Positions 1 through 7,620 of a stretch of 12,435 nucleotides of DNA are shown here, one piece after another. The notes under the pieces were generated by a model. The model was not told the origin of the DNA. It searched no databases and worked only from the letters and a program-made list of their open reading frames with translations. Position 1 is the stretch's first letter. Each line of letters begins with the position of its first letter. This stretch comes from Tubulinosema ratisbonensis (lineage: Eukaryota; Microsporidia; Tubulinosematidae), in assembly GCA_004000155.1 (NCBI GenBank), contig RCSS01000363.1, positions 1-12,435 of the forward strand, written 5' to 3'. A program made the translations under genes and the position numbers.

Positions 1-600
1 AGTTTATTTGTTTCTCAAATTTTTCTGAGCTCATATAATATATAAAAAACAATAAGACCACATTATTAAATTATCTAAAAACAATAAGCAATTAATNATA
101 NTGAAAAACANANATTCAATTATATTTTTTANNAAAGATAAATTGTTNATAAAATAATTTTTNAGTANCACTTATTTANCCTTTTGGTCTAACTTTACCA
201 AACAAGTATTTTTTAAAAATTTTTAATNNANAANATAAAAAGTTNAAACNTAAATTTACATAAANGNAATCAAAATAAAAATNATATNATNAAGTATTAG
301 AATATTTACTTNACTCAAANNGNANNAAATNNAATAGAAANAAACNATTGTTTTAAAAAGTTAATTNAAATATAAAATTAATATTAANTAATCACAATAT
401 AAAAGTACTTGAATGACTTTCAACTAAACCATAAATTTAAACTTTACATNAAAAGTAAAAATAATATAAAATATTTNNAATTTATNNANNATTCTTAATA
501 TTNATAAAAATTTAAATAATATTTAAATTTNNTNTTTTTAGATATCTANANGTATATTTTTATAATTTTATATTCAAAATTTTTTAAACTTATTTTTTAA
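1..600. other. AT-rich, N-studded window edge with no gene
   Basis: Dozens of single N calls are scattered from about 97 to 551, set in extremely AT-rich sequence. They are isolated single or double bases, not one gap block. This pattern fits a consensus over divergent repeat copies or low-quality reads; that reading is inference. I see no open frame of useful length on either strand and no RNA gene signature. Elsewhere in the window only two N calls were noticed (8768 and 9529), so the concentration here is specific to this end. Confidence 0.6.
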
Positions 601-1011
601 ATTATTTCTTGTTTTTATTCTTGAGGTAATATTTAGAAGAGGTTAAATATATTTTAAAAAATAAAAAATTATGAATTAAAATGATTTTATAAAAATTAAT
701 AAATTTCTAATATTTGGTTCTAAACATATATAAATTTTTTAAATTATTATACACTTAATTAACTTAAGATAATAAATCTTTTTAAATAAATTCAGATAAC
801 TGCATTAATTTTCTTGCAATTATTTTAATTGATAGACTACTGAAACCAAAAAAACCAATTTATAATAAATTTTATTAAAACTAACTTTTACATTGGTATA
901 AGATTAAAATTCTTTTTTTAATTAGAGTTTTTATTAATTTAATGTTCTTTTTATGTTAAGAAAAAATGCTTTTACATTCTTTGTTGATGACCTGATATTT
1001 AATATTATTGA
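601..1011. other. AT-rich non-coding stretch
   Basis: This stretch is made of A/T runs with stops in all frames. I found no gene, RNA gene or convincing repeat. Confidence 0.5.
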
Positions 1012-1230
1012 TCATATTATTCCTGTGATCAAACTTACAAGATAATGTAGAGGTAGGCAGTCAATATAGTGCACAGGATGGGTTTTAGCAAATGAAAGGC
1101 TCGCAGCATCTTGTTTAATACAAAATCCTTAAGAAACATTTTTAATTATATGTTTCTAAATGATTGCATAATATTCAGAGGACATAGCAAGATATCGCAG
1201 TAAGGATTTAATATCAAGGAACAAAAAAAT
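1012..1230 (-). pseudogene. Possible decayed coding remnant, family unknown
   Basis: Base composition rises clearly above the flanks here. Read on the minus strand, one frame is open for about 38 codons (from 1128 down to the TGA at 1012-1014) with varied, protein-like residues, including KQDAASLSFAKTHPVHYID. The same frame continues upstream with two stops (a TAA at about 1129-1131 and a TAG before it) and plausible residues to about 1230. I do not recognise the family. Varied residue content and local GC make it more likely to be an old gene or transposon fragment than random sequence, but the open frame is short enough to arise by chance. Confidence 0.22.
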
Positions 1231-1322
1231 ATTTATAATCTGATATTTTTTAATTGTTTAAGGATAAAAAATGAATACACTTTATCATTTATTATGTTTA
1301 TCAATCTAAGAACAAACATAAT

Positions 1323-1433
1323 ATCTGTTATAGAGTTTTTTTTTGTTGCCTAGAGATGGGAAGTCCATGCGGAGATCTTTTCGCTATACATTCTTTATAA
1401 GAATATTTATACCTAGGCGATCTGTTATAGAGT
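1323..1433. repeat. 83-bp segment flanked by perfect 14-bp direct repeats
   Basis: The 14-mer ATCTGTTATAGAGT occurs at 1323-1336 and again, identically, at 1420-1433. The segment between (1337-1419) is more GC-rich than its surroundings. It holds an inverted pair, GCCTAG (1348-1353) and CTAGGC (1413-1418), plus a tight hairpin TTCTT-TAT-AAGAA (1391-1403). The arrangement resembles a miniature inverted-repeat element between long target duplications, or a short tandem duplication with a unique spacer. GCCTAG recurs outside at 1476-1481. No open frame runs through it. The repeats are seen directly; the mobile interpretation is inference. Confidence 0.5.
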
Positions 1434-1968
1434 ATTATGTGTTTTGAGTCTATCAATTTAAATGTATTTTGTTATGCCTAGTGTCCTTTAGAAAAAAGTA
1501 AATTTTTTTTGTTTTTAAATTAACATTATTTCTTTGTCTTTTCAAAAATGTTAGTATTATAAAGTATATTAGTCACATCAATTTTTTAATCTTTTATCAA
1601 AATTAAAGTATTTATTCCTCATCTTTAATTAATTTATCAATACATTTAGTAAATCAACAAATTATTTGATTTATAATTTCTAAAAAGTACATCAAATAAT
1701 TTTATAAAACGTCAAAACTAATTTAATATCAAAATTTATTTTATATCATAGATGTTTGTAAAATATTGTCTTTTATTTTAAAGAATGTTTTTCTTAATTG
1801 TTAATATAAAATTAATTATTCGGATTTATTATAATTTAAATCAATATTTTTAAATCATAATTAATATTCATATTTATTATAAAATATTAATACGTTTAAT
1901 TTATAAATTAAAATTATATTTCTTTGATAAAATTTAAATGTAAAAAAAATTAAATATTTTTAATTTAA
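1434..1968. other. AT-rich 3' flank of the membrane-protein gene
   Basis: Nothing gene-like is visible. The part next to 1968 lies downstream of the minus-strand gene and is almost pure A/T, so a polyadenylation signal cannot be picked out with confidence. Confidence 0.4.
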
Positions 1969-2640
1969 TTATAAATTACCAGAAATTTCCATTAATTCAA
2001 TATTTCTTCTTCTTTTTTTAGCAATTTTATAAACCTTTAATCCAACTAAAATTAAACAAATAAGAAATAATAATCCAACAGAAAAACAAGAATAAATCAA
2101 CACATTAGAAAAATTTGTTTGGTTTGGAGAATAATCAATTTTGTTTATGGGAGTAAGTGTTGAAATAAAGTGGTTATCTGTGCTATTTATTTGTGGTATT
2201 ATAGTATTATTAAGCAGTTCTGATATGTTATTTTCATCTGAGATTATCTTTTTATTGATGTCTTTGGTGGTTTCAAAAAAATTTACTTCTTTTAATGTTA
2301 CTTCTTGTATTGACTCAGTTACTTCTTCTCTTGGCTCTGTTACTTCTTCTTTTTGCTCTATTACCTCTTGTCTTGACTCTGTTACTTCTTCTAAATAATA
2401 AGATTTGGTTTCAGGATCTTCTGTCCCATAGTCATTAATTCTCCTAGGTTCGTTTTGATAGTTTTCATATTCATTTTCAGTAAAGTTACCTTGTTTTTCG
2501 GTTTCATTCTTTACAAAAATATCTTCATTTAAAAGATTATCAGTGTCATTTTCATTTTTTCTCTCATCATTCATAATATTTAAATCTTCTTGCTCATTTA
2601 AACTATTCATCGATACTTCTTGTTTTAGAATTTTACCCAT
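1969..2640 (-). CDS. Hypothetical acidic single-pass membrane protein with heptapeptide repeats
   Basis: The only intact long gene in the window encodes 223 residues; I do not recognise a family. Residues 1-80 are hydrophilic, rich in Glu, Asn and Asp. Residues 84-118 are five 7-residue repeats of the form EEVTESR / QEVIEQK. Residues 120-178 are polar and Asn/Thr-rich with several N-X-S/T sequons, which are probably meaningless because microsporidia characterised so far lack N-glycosylation. Residues 180-203 form one hydrophobic membrane segment. The tail begins KVYKIAKKRRR and is strongly basic. No N-terminal signal peptide is visible, so it may be anchored near its C-terminus; the basic tail would predict the tail on the cytosolic side, in tension with a missing signal. 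An in-frame TGA lies 45 bp upstream of the chosen ATG and no ATG intervenes, fixing the start. The coding context is isolated: no neighbouring gene shares a promoter. A parasite surface or secretory-membrane role is possible but unproven. Confidence 0.8.
   Translation of the reverse strand: MGKILKQEVSMNSLNEQEDLNIMNDERKNENDTDNLLNEDIFVKNETEKQGNFTENEYENYQNEPRRINDYGTEDPETKSYYLEEVTESRQEVIEQKEEVTEPREEVTESIQEVTLKEVNFFETTKDINKKIISDENNISELLNNTIIPQINSTDNHFISTLTPINKIDYSPNQTNFSNVLIYSCFSVGLLFLICLILVGLKVYKIAKKRRRNIELMEISGNL
2297..2396 (-). repeat. 21-bp tandem repeat, about five units, inside the coding sequence
   Basis: On the plus strand, units start at 2297, 2318, 2339, 2360 and 2381, each beginning GTTACTTCTT or ATTACCTCTT; the last unit is partial. 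Each full unit encodes seven residues (EEVTESR-like), so copy-number change preserves the frame. The repeat also keeps an antisense frame open, which explains a spurious plus-strand frame at 2141-2398. Confidence 0.85.
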
Positions 2641-3730
2641 TGATTTTAAATTTGTTCGTTTAAATGCTTTTTTTTTGATTATTCATTTGGTGATTTATCA
2701 TAAAATTTGATTTTGATCAGTAAAATTTAACATTTTTTATGATTAATCTAATTTTTTTTATAAATTTTATTGATCAAAGTTATTTTTTTGGGGAATAAAA
2801 TTTAAAATTTTGTAGAATAAATTTTAATTTTTAGTTTTAAAAAAAATAAGAAATTTTTTTATTTAAAACTAATCTTTAAAAATACAATGCTAAAATAATT
2901 CAATTTTTTATTTATTGTTTTAATATTTTACTAAAAAATAGTGAAGATTTTTTAGAAGATTTGATTAAAAATAAAATATCTTTTTTACTAAAAATTTTTA
3001 AGGAAAAAATGTAATTTTTCTTTTACTGATAGATTATTGGTGTTTAGATTACATTTTTAAAAGTATTATAAGCACTTAACAGTCTAATTTAGGTATCAAT
3101 CCTAGTAAGTAATGAGCTAAACAATTTGTATAAAATATCTAATGTACATTCAAAAGTAATATACATTTTTTTATTCTCATCACTATTTTTCTTTTTAATC
3201 TTAATTTATATAATAATACATTAAATTAATGGTTTTATTATTTACACGATAAAATTAGTTTATTTAATTTATAACTTATTGGCTTAGCCTCTTTTCAATT
3301 TTATTTCAATAAAAATATACATTTTCTAGGAGATTATTTAGTATAATCATAATATTTGCAGGATAAATTATTTAAAAAATATAATTTAATTAAAATAAAA
3401 AGCATACATGTAAACTTATTCAATAAAGATAGCATTCTTCCATAAATCAACAGTAAAAATGTTTTCTTTGCACTTTTCTATAAAAATTAAAATTCTTAAA
3501 ATATTTATTTTAATAAGTATTCCGTTCTCTTTTTTAAAAAACAGTCTATAAATTATAAAAAAAATTATTTTAATGATGTTACACCTTGTTTTATAAATTA
3601 CAAATTTTGAAAATGAATTATTAGTATTTTTTAGAGGTTAAAAGGTTCTAAATTATAAAGATTAAAATTAAAAATGTCATATGATGTCCATCAATTAATG
3701 TGAATAATGATATTAAGGGGTATGTAACTT
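2641..3730. other. AT-rich intergenic region upstream of the membrane-protein gene
   Basis: No coding region is visible. A near-perfect inverted pair, centred on TCATAAAA (about 2697-2704) and TTTTATGA (about 2736-2743), lies 55-105 bp upstream of the minus-strand start codon; in sequence this AT-rich it may be chance. No clear CCC/GGG-type microsporidian start motif precedes the ATG. Confidence 0.4.
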
Positions 3731-4160
3731 AAAGACATTGCACCAAGAAAATTCTTTAAGCTCTACTATTTTAGCAAACTATTTTTCTTTTTATTGATCA
3801 AAAATCAAAATCTTCAAATAAGATTTTATTATAGACATTTTCTGCGCTTGGAAATACGATTGCATCAGTGTCTATTTTGCTGATTTATAAATTTGTAGGC
3901 TTTTTTTAAATACAATTTATAAGCATAGAAAATTATACTTCATTGTTAGGTTATAGTGGTCTTTAAACGCATAGCATAATTGTTATGTTTTTAGGTGGCA
4001 TTTCTTATAACAGAAAAAAATGATAAATAGCTTTGCGTAGGTATTATTATTTAAATAGAGGGTGAAGCAAAAGATCTTCGTATGGATTTTTACTCTTTAA
4101 ATAAGCAAAATCAATCATTGGATAATAAAGTCACAGAATTAATTACTTGAATTTATGTAA
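3731..4160 (+). pseudogene. Decayed hydrophobic (membrane-protein-like) coding remnant
   Basis: Several plus-strand frames give successive protein-like pieces broken by stops and shifts: about 48 codons from 3731; then from 3848 a hydrophobic stretch starting LGNTIASVSILLIYKF; then GGISYNRKK near 3990-4020; then a piece with EAKDLRMDFYSL near 4070-4140. The order hydrophobic helix, basic loop, long polar helix resembles the transmembrane domain of a half-size ABC exporter, but no ATP-binding motif is present and the match is my impression only. It could equally be a fragment of another transporter. The local rise in G and C over the flanks supports former coding. Confidence 0.25.
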
Positions 4161-4386
4161 AATATTGAACATCCGTATTTAAAGTATTTTGTTTTGTTTA
4201 TTTGTAATTAATTATATACTAATTAAAAATAATGCGAACATATGTTTAATATAACAATGATTTTCAAATAATATACAATACTTCTATTTAAAAAAGCTAT
4301 GAAAAGTAATTTGAGGTTTACTTGTAGTAATGTAATAAAAATAAAATTAATATCCACTTTCTTGAAATAAAAATATGTAATAAATT

Positions 4387-4608
4387 TTTATAACTGTAAT
4401 TATTCTTGTTCTTATCTTTCCAAGATATTAGTTGTTAATAAATTTGCTATTTGTAGTAACTTCTTTATCATTCTTATCTAACAATAAAAAAAGCATTTTT
4501 TCGTTTTTTATTAAAAGGGTCGCTAAATTTAAGTATAATGGTTACGTTTATAAAGAAAAATTTTCAATAAATTATAAAATTATGTTAATAAATAAAAATA
4601 ATATTTGA
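4387..4608 (+). pseudogene. Possible continuation of the hydrophobic remnant
   Basis: One plus-strand frame from 4387 to the TGA at 4606-4608 has a single internal TAG (4432-4434) and is otherwise open, with 57 codons after the TAG. It begins with hydrophobic residues (FITVIILVLIF), crosses a second hydrophobic stretch and ends basic and polar. In sequence with this base composition such a run is uncommon but not rare, so chance remains a real option. If real, it may belong with the remnant at 3731-4160. Confidence 0.15.
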
Positions 4609-4878
4609 TTTAAACATTCTAAAGGTTTAGATCTTTTTTAAATTAGAGGCGTGTTAGGAAAAAGGGTATCTCTCCCATATAAAAAGAGAAACTCTTTAGA
4701 ATGATAAGAAGGAAGCATATAAAGCACTACAAGTCAGCACTAACGGCAGCAAGAGGAAGCTTAGAATGCAGCACAAATTAAAAAAAAGCAACATGCAAAA
4801 ATTTTCAGATTCCGACACAGGGTTGTATTCAACCGACATAACTAGAAATAAACCAAAAATTCTACAATATATGAGGAA
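4609..4878. other. Spacer before transposase relic A
   Basis: This spacer is richer in G and C than the sequence before it, especially from 4650 (CCCATATAAAAAG near 4675 and GCACTAACGGCAGCAAGAGG near 4737). It may hold the 5' end or terminal repeat of the transposon to its right. A small inverted pair, AAAGAG (4683-4688) and CTCTTT (4692-4697), is present. No terminal inverted repeat could be paired with a partner near 5616-5671. Confidence 0.3.
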
Positions 4879-5616
4879 ATGGAATTTAAAAGAATAAATT
4901 TTACTATAGACGTAGCAAAAAAATTGAATCGAGTGGCTAGAAGTAAGCCTCTTAAAAGTTATAAATCTTGGTTTCTTTCAATATGCCAGTTAGAACTTAC
5001 AGTTTTTTGACCCAAAGCTTACTTATAAACAAATTATGCTGTTAGTGTATTTTTATCTACAACATATCCCGTATAAAGATATAAAATCATTTTAGGAATA
5101 AATTGGTATGCTATGACAGATTGGGCAAATTTTTGTAATGCAGCATGAAATTTTTTTTACTTTATGAGTTCAGATGAGATTAAAAGCGGCGAACTGGCAG
5201 TATAATGTGGATTCGTTAAACTGTTATATTCAAAGAACAAAAATATTCAAAGAAAGATATTTTTCTAAAGTTAGGATGTTTGCGGGTATTGAAAGATCCA
5301 CAAAAAAATGATTTTTGGACGAGAAAGAACCAAATTATTAAAACGATTCATAAATACATAAAACTTAGAACTATAATTTTTTAGATTGGTGCCTGCTTAT
5401 TTTATAACGCGCTTTAATTTATGTGATTTACAAGCATTTTATTATCTTTTTTACACGCTAAATCATTCTCAGGTTTGTTAAAAAAGAATCAAATTGCTAT
5501 AATAACACTATTGAAAGGTTTTTTGTAAATTGAAGAATGATTTTAAAAAAAGAAGACATGCAAATTATTTTATAATCAGCTATTTATATTTTAAAATAAA
5601 GTTAATTGGACAATAA
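4879..5616 (+). pseudogene. Degenerate ISXO2/IS1595-type (Merlin-like) transposase, copy A
   Basis: This is a broken relative of the cut-and-paste transposases of the IS1595 group (ISXO2-like; Merlin in eukaryotes). Landmarks in order are: an open frame from the ATG at 4879 to a TGA at 5008; the helix-turn-helix-like region KLTYKQIMLLVYFYLQHIPY from about 5015; a following WYAMTDWANFC stretch after a stop and shift; VDSL with the presumed first catalytic Asp at 5210-5212; FAGIERSTKK, the family's GGVER-like strand; a second Asp candidate at 5425-5427 in LCDLQAFYY; LNHSQ at about 5458; NNTIER with the presumed catalytic Glu at 5513-5515; and RRHANYFIISYLYF to a TAA at 5614-5616. Frame changes are needed several times, including at an A7 run (5545-5551). 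The N-terminal zinc ribbon is not clear. It is a pseudogene, older or faster-decayed than copy B. Confidence 0.75.
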
Positions 5617-5666
5617 ACAGATAATACAGTATCCTATAACTCGATGGATTATTCTTATAGATTGTA

Positions 5667-5671
5667 TTTAA
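5667..5671. repeat. Left target-site duplication TTTAA
   Basis: TTTAA immediately precedes the 5' LTR and is repeated right after the 3' LTR (8707-8711). Five-bp duplications are usual for Ty3/gypsy integrases. An all-A/T 5-mer could match by chance in this genome, but here it coincides with both predicted element edges. Confidence 0.7.
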
Positions 5672-5714
5672 TATAAATGATTATCATTACCCATGTTTAT
5701 TAAAGACAATTATA
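5672..5714 (+). repeat. 5' LTR, 43 bp
   Basis: It begins TATAAATG and ends CAATTATA, so the termini form a TATAA/TTATA inverted pair in place of the usual TG...CA. It matches the 3' copy at 8666-8706 apart from two base changes and a 2-base indel. It contains a TATA-like box at its first bases, an ACCC motif (5689-5692) and an ATG at 5693 that opens the gag-like frame. No homology to the 3' side extends beyond either end: the primer-binding-like site starts at 5715. Confidence 0.85.
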
Positions 5715-6191
5715 TGGCACCCCAGACGTGTAAAACTATGCAGAAGCTTAATAAAGAAGTTTCATTAAGCATAGTAAAAAAGCAAACGCTTTTAAACCTA
5801 GAGAGAGATACTTGTGTGCAAGTGTGGTGTGAGAATGAATGGTATTCTAGAAGAAAATTTAATAAAAGAATATTGGAATAGAATGAGTGTGGATTTAAAA
5901 ATGTTTATAGGGAAAAATCATAACTAATCAAGAGTTGAGAGGTATTGAAAGACGAAAAGAGAAGAGATATAGGGTTTCTAGATGAATTTATTAAGAGTAA
6001 GACAGACGAAATGGAGCAATTAAGATGATTATAAAGAGAATCAAAGCTGCTGTGGGAATTATCTGAGCTGAAAGAAGAACAATTAAAAGAGGTAGCAGGA
6101 GTAAAGTATTTAAAGGGAAAACTAAAGTAAAAGTTGTAGTGCAGTGAAGTGTTACAACTGTTTTGAACTAGGTCATTTTGCAAGAAACTAC
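5693..6191 (+). pseudogene. Degenerate gag-like region with zinc knuckle
   Basis: The first open piece runs from the ATG at 5693, inside the LTR, through the primer-binding-like site to a TAG at 5879-5881 (62 residues, basic). A second in-frame ATG at 5714 straddles the LTR edge and is an alternative start. The same frame continues with several stops to about 6139, with charged, Glu/Lys-rich, probably coiled-coil residues such as LSELKEEQLKEVAGVKYLKG. A shift then leads to a CCHC-type zinc knuckle at 6150-6191 (CYNCFELGHFARNY) in which the last Cys is Tyr (TAC). Total length is about 165 residues, short for a Gag. Capsid-type sequence could not be recognised with confidence. Confidence 0.65.
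5715..5730 (+). promoter_or_regulatory. Primer-binding site candidate
   Basis: TGGCACCCCAGACGTG starts directly at the LTR edge with the invariant TGG that pairs with a tRNA 3' CCA. A matching tRNA would end in CACGTCTGGGGTGCCA. The tRNA species is not identified, since none is present in the window. Confidence 0.75.
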
Positions 6192-6369
6192 CCTGAAGTA
6201 GATAAAAGGATAATAATTATTTGTGTAAAAGCTTTAAAAGAAGCCCGGCACATACGGGTGGTTTAAGTAAGTATATGTTATAAAAAATTTTTTAGTGTAT
6301 TTAACACAAATAAAGATGTAATAAAATATGTAAACTATATAAATATAAAATAAACACAGAGAAAGGTAA

Positions 6370-7130
6370 AAGAGTAGAGCTAATGGAGCTATTGTACCAT
6401 ATGCACTAAGGGAAAACACCAACAAACTTCTAAAGATTTAGAAAAAGAGGAATTTTTAGAAAGTCCACTTTAGAGTGGAGAAATCCGATACGTATCATAA
6501 AGAGAAAGGTGGATCTTTAAAAATAGTTAAGATCTTATTAAATTGAATAATAGATTCTTTAAGATTCTTATAAATTGTCTAGTATAAGAGAAATACTTCA
6601 TTCTACAAATGGATCCAAATTCAACAATGTTATAGATTTTAAGAAGAATTTTATTTTATAAAAAAAGAAAAAAAAATAAATTCAAAACAGCTTTTGAATT
6701 TGATAGAACCGTTTACGAATGAAATTCAATGGTTATAGGGGTGAAAATAACCCACGAATTATGCAAAAAGTAATGGATAAGATATTTGAAGGAATGATAG
6801 AAAAGGAGTCCAAGTGTACATGGATGGTATTATAATATATGCACCAGACAAAAAACAGCACTACAAGCTAATTTTAAAAGTTTTAAATAAATTAAAAGAA
6901 AATAATATGAAAGTAAACATTGAGAAACTGCAATTTTCTCAAAAATTGATAAGGTTTGGACGTAGAAATAGATAATAAAATTTTAATACCAAATACAAGC
7001 AAAAAAACGAAGCTTTAGCTTATCCTACACCCAACACACTTAAGATTCTCGGAAAATTTTTAGGGTTGGCAGGATGGTTTAGAGATCACATAAGAGATTT
7101 TCCCAAAATAACTCGACATCTTACGGGCTC
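6370..7130 (+). pseudogene. Degenerate reverse transcriptase domain with altered active site
   Basis: This is the Ty3/gypsy-type RT of the pol region. Landmarks, in shifting frames, are: VPYAL near 6395, matching the family's entry motif; WRNPIR near 6470; LIKLN near 6540; KTAFEF near 6685 with a YE-stop-N motif (TGA at 6720-6722 where Trp is common); the active-site strand VYMDGIIIYAP with YMDG at 6817-6828; LKENNMKVNIEKLQFS near 6890; a shift near 6953-7006; and FLGLAGWFRDHI near 7050. The family signature is Y-x-D-D, so the second catalytic Asp is Gly (codon GGT). This copy should be polymerase-dead even apart from its stops. Confidence 0.85.
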
Positions 7131-7620
7131 CTTATCATAAACGAACGAGAGTTGGAACTGGAATGAGGATCTGGAAAACAAATTTCAAAATCTAAAAAAA
7201 GAACTAGAAAATATTAAAAGCCTTCATTTACCAAACTACGAGAAAGAGTTTATTTTTAAAACAGGCGCCCCAGGTCTTGGATCAGGCGCAGTATTACTGC
7301 AGAAAGTAGATGGCAAGGATTTAAGAAAACAATAGGCTAGTAGAAAATTAACTAAGACAGAACAAAGATATTATATTACAGAAAAGAAAATGTTTGCCGT
7401 GTTTTGAGCAATCAAAATATTTGAATATGATTTAAGAGCATGAAAATTCAGACTTATGAGCGATCACATGTACTAGAAAAAATGAAAAGGGGTGTATTCA
7501 ATAACATAAGAGTAAATAGATGGGTAGAAAAGATTCGAAATTTTGATTTTACTGCAGAATACAAAAAGCCAGAAGAATTAATGGTCCGGATTCACTAAGT
7601 AAAATATATGAGAAGAAAAA
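7131..7620 (+). pseudogene. Degenerate RNase H domain and tether, catalytic Asp replaced
   Basis: It follows RT in the same frame after a TAA near 7137. Landmarks are WNWNEDLENKF (the tether), LPNYEKEFIFKTGAPGLGSG near 7225-7280, ASRKLTKTEQRYYITEKKMF from 7336, and LMSDH near 7453-7467. The family core is T-D-A-S; here it is T-G-A-P, with Gly (GGC, 7264-7266) at the first catalytic Asp. Stops include TAG 7333-7335, TGA 7405-7407 (where Trp of the VVWAIK-type motif is expected) and TGA 7441-7443. A shift at about 7464 leads to NRWVEKIRNFDFTAEY and then PDSLSKIY in a third frame, matching the usual end of the domain. Confidence 0.8.

Noticed and set aside
2297..2396. Possible CRISPR-like array
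   Set aside because: The 21-bp units are contiguous without spacers and encode a heptapeptide repeat in a protein.
2141..2398. Plus-strand 85-codon open frame
   Set aside because: It is antisense to the intact membrane-protein gene and is held open by the 21-bp repeat.
3883..3923. Imperfect inverted repeat (ATTTATAAATTTGTA / TACAATTTATAAG)
   Set aside because: It is made almost only of A and T, has an indel, and overlaps a coding-like remnant, so chance is likely.
4032..4071. AGCTTTGCG, resembling the 5' end of U4 snRNA
   Set aside because: The match stops after nine bases; the conserved continuation and stem-loop are absent.
5905..6183. Minus-strand 92-codon open frame
   Set aside because: It is antisense to the gag-like region, where the plus strand encodes the coiled-coil-like part and zinc knuckle.
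6234..6425. Minus-strand 63-codon open frame with hydrophobic residues
   Set aside because: It is antisense to the retroelement between gag and RT; the Tyr/Ile/Leu-rich content follows from A-rich DNA.
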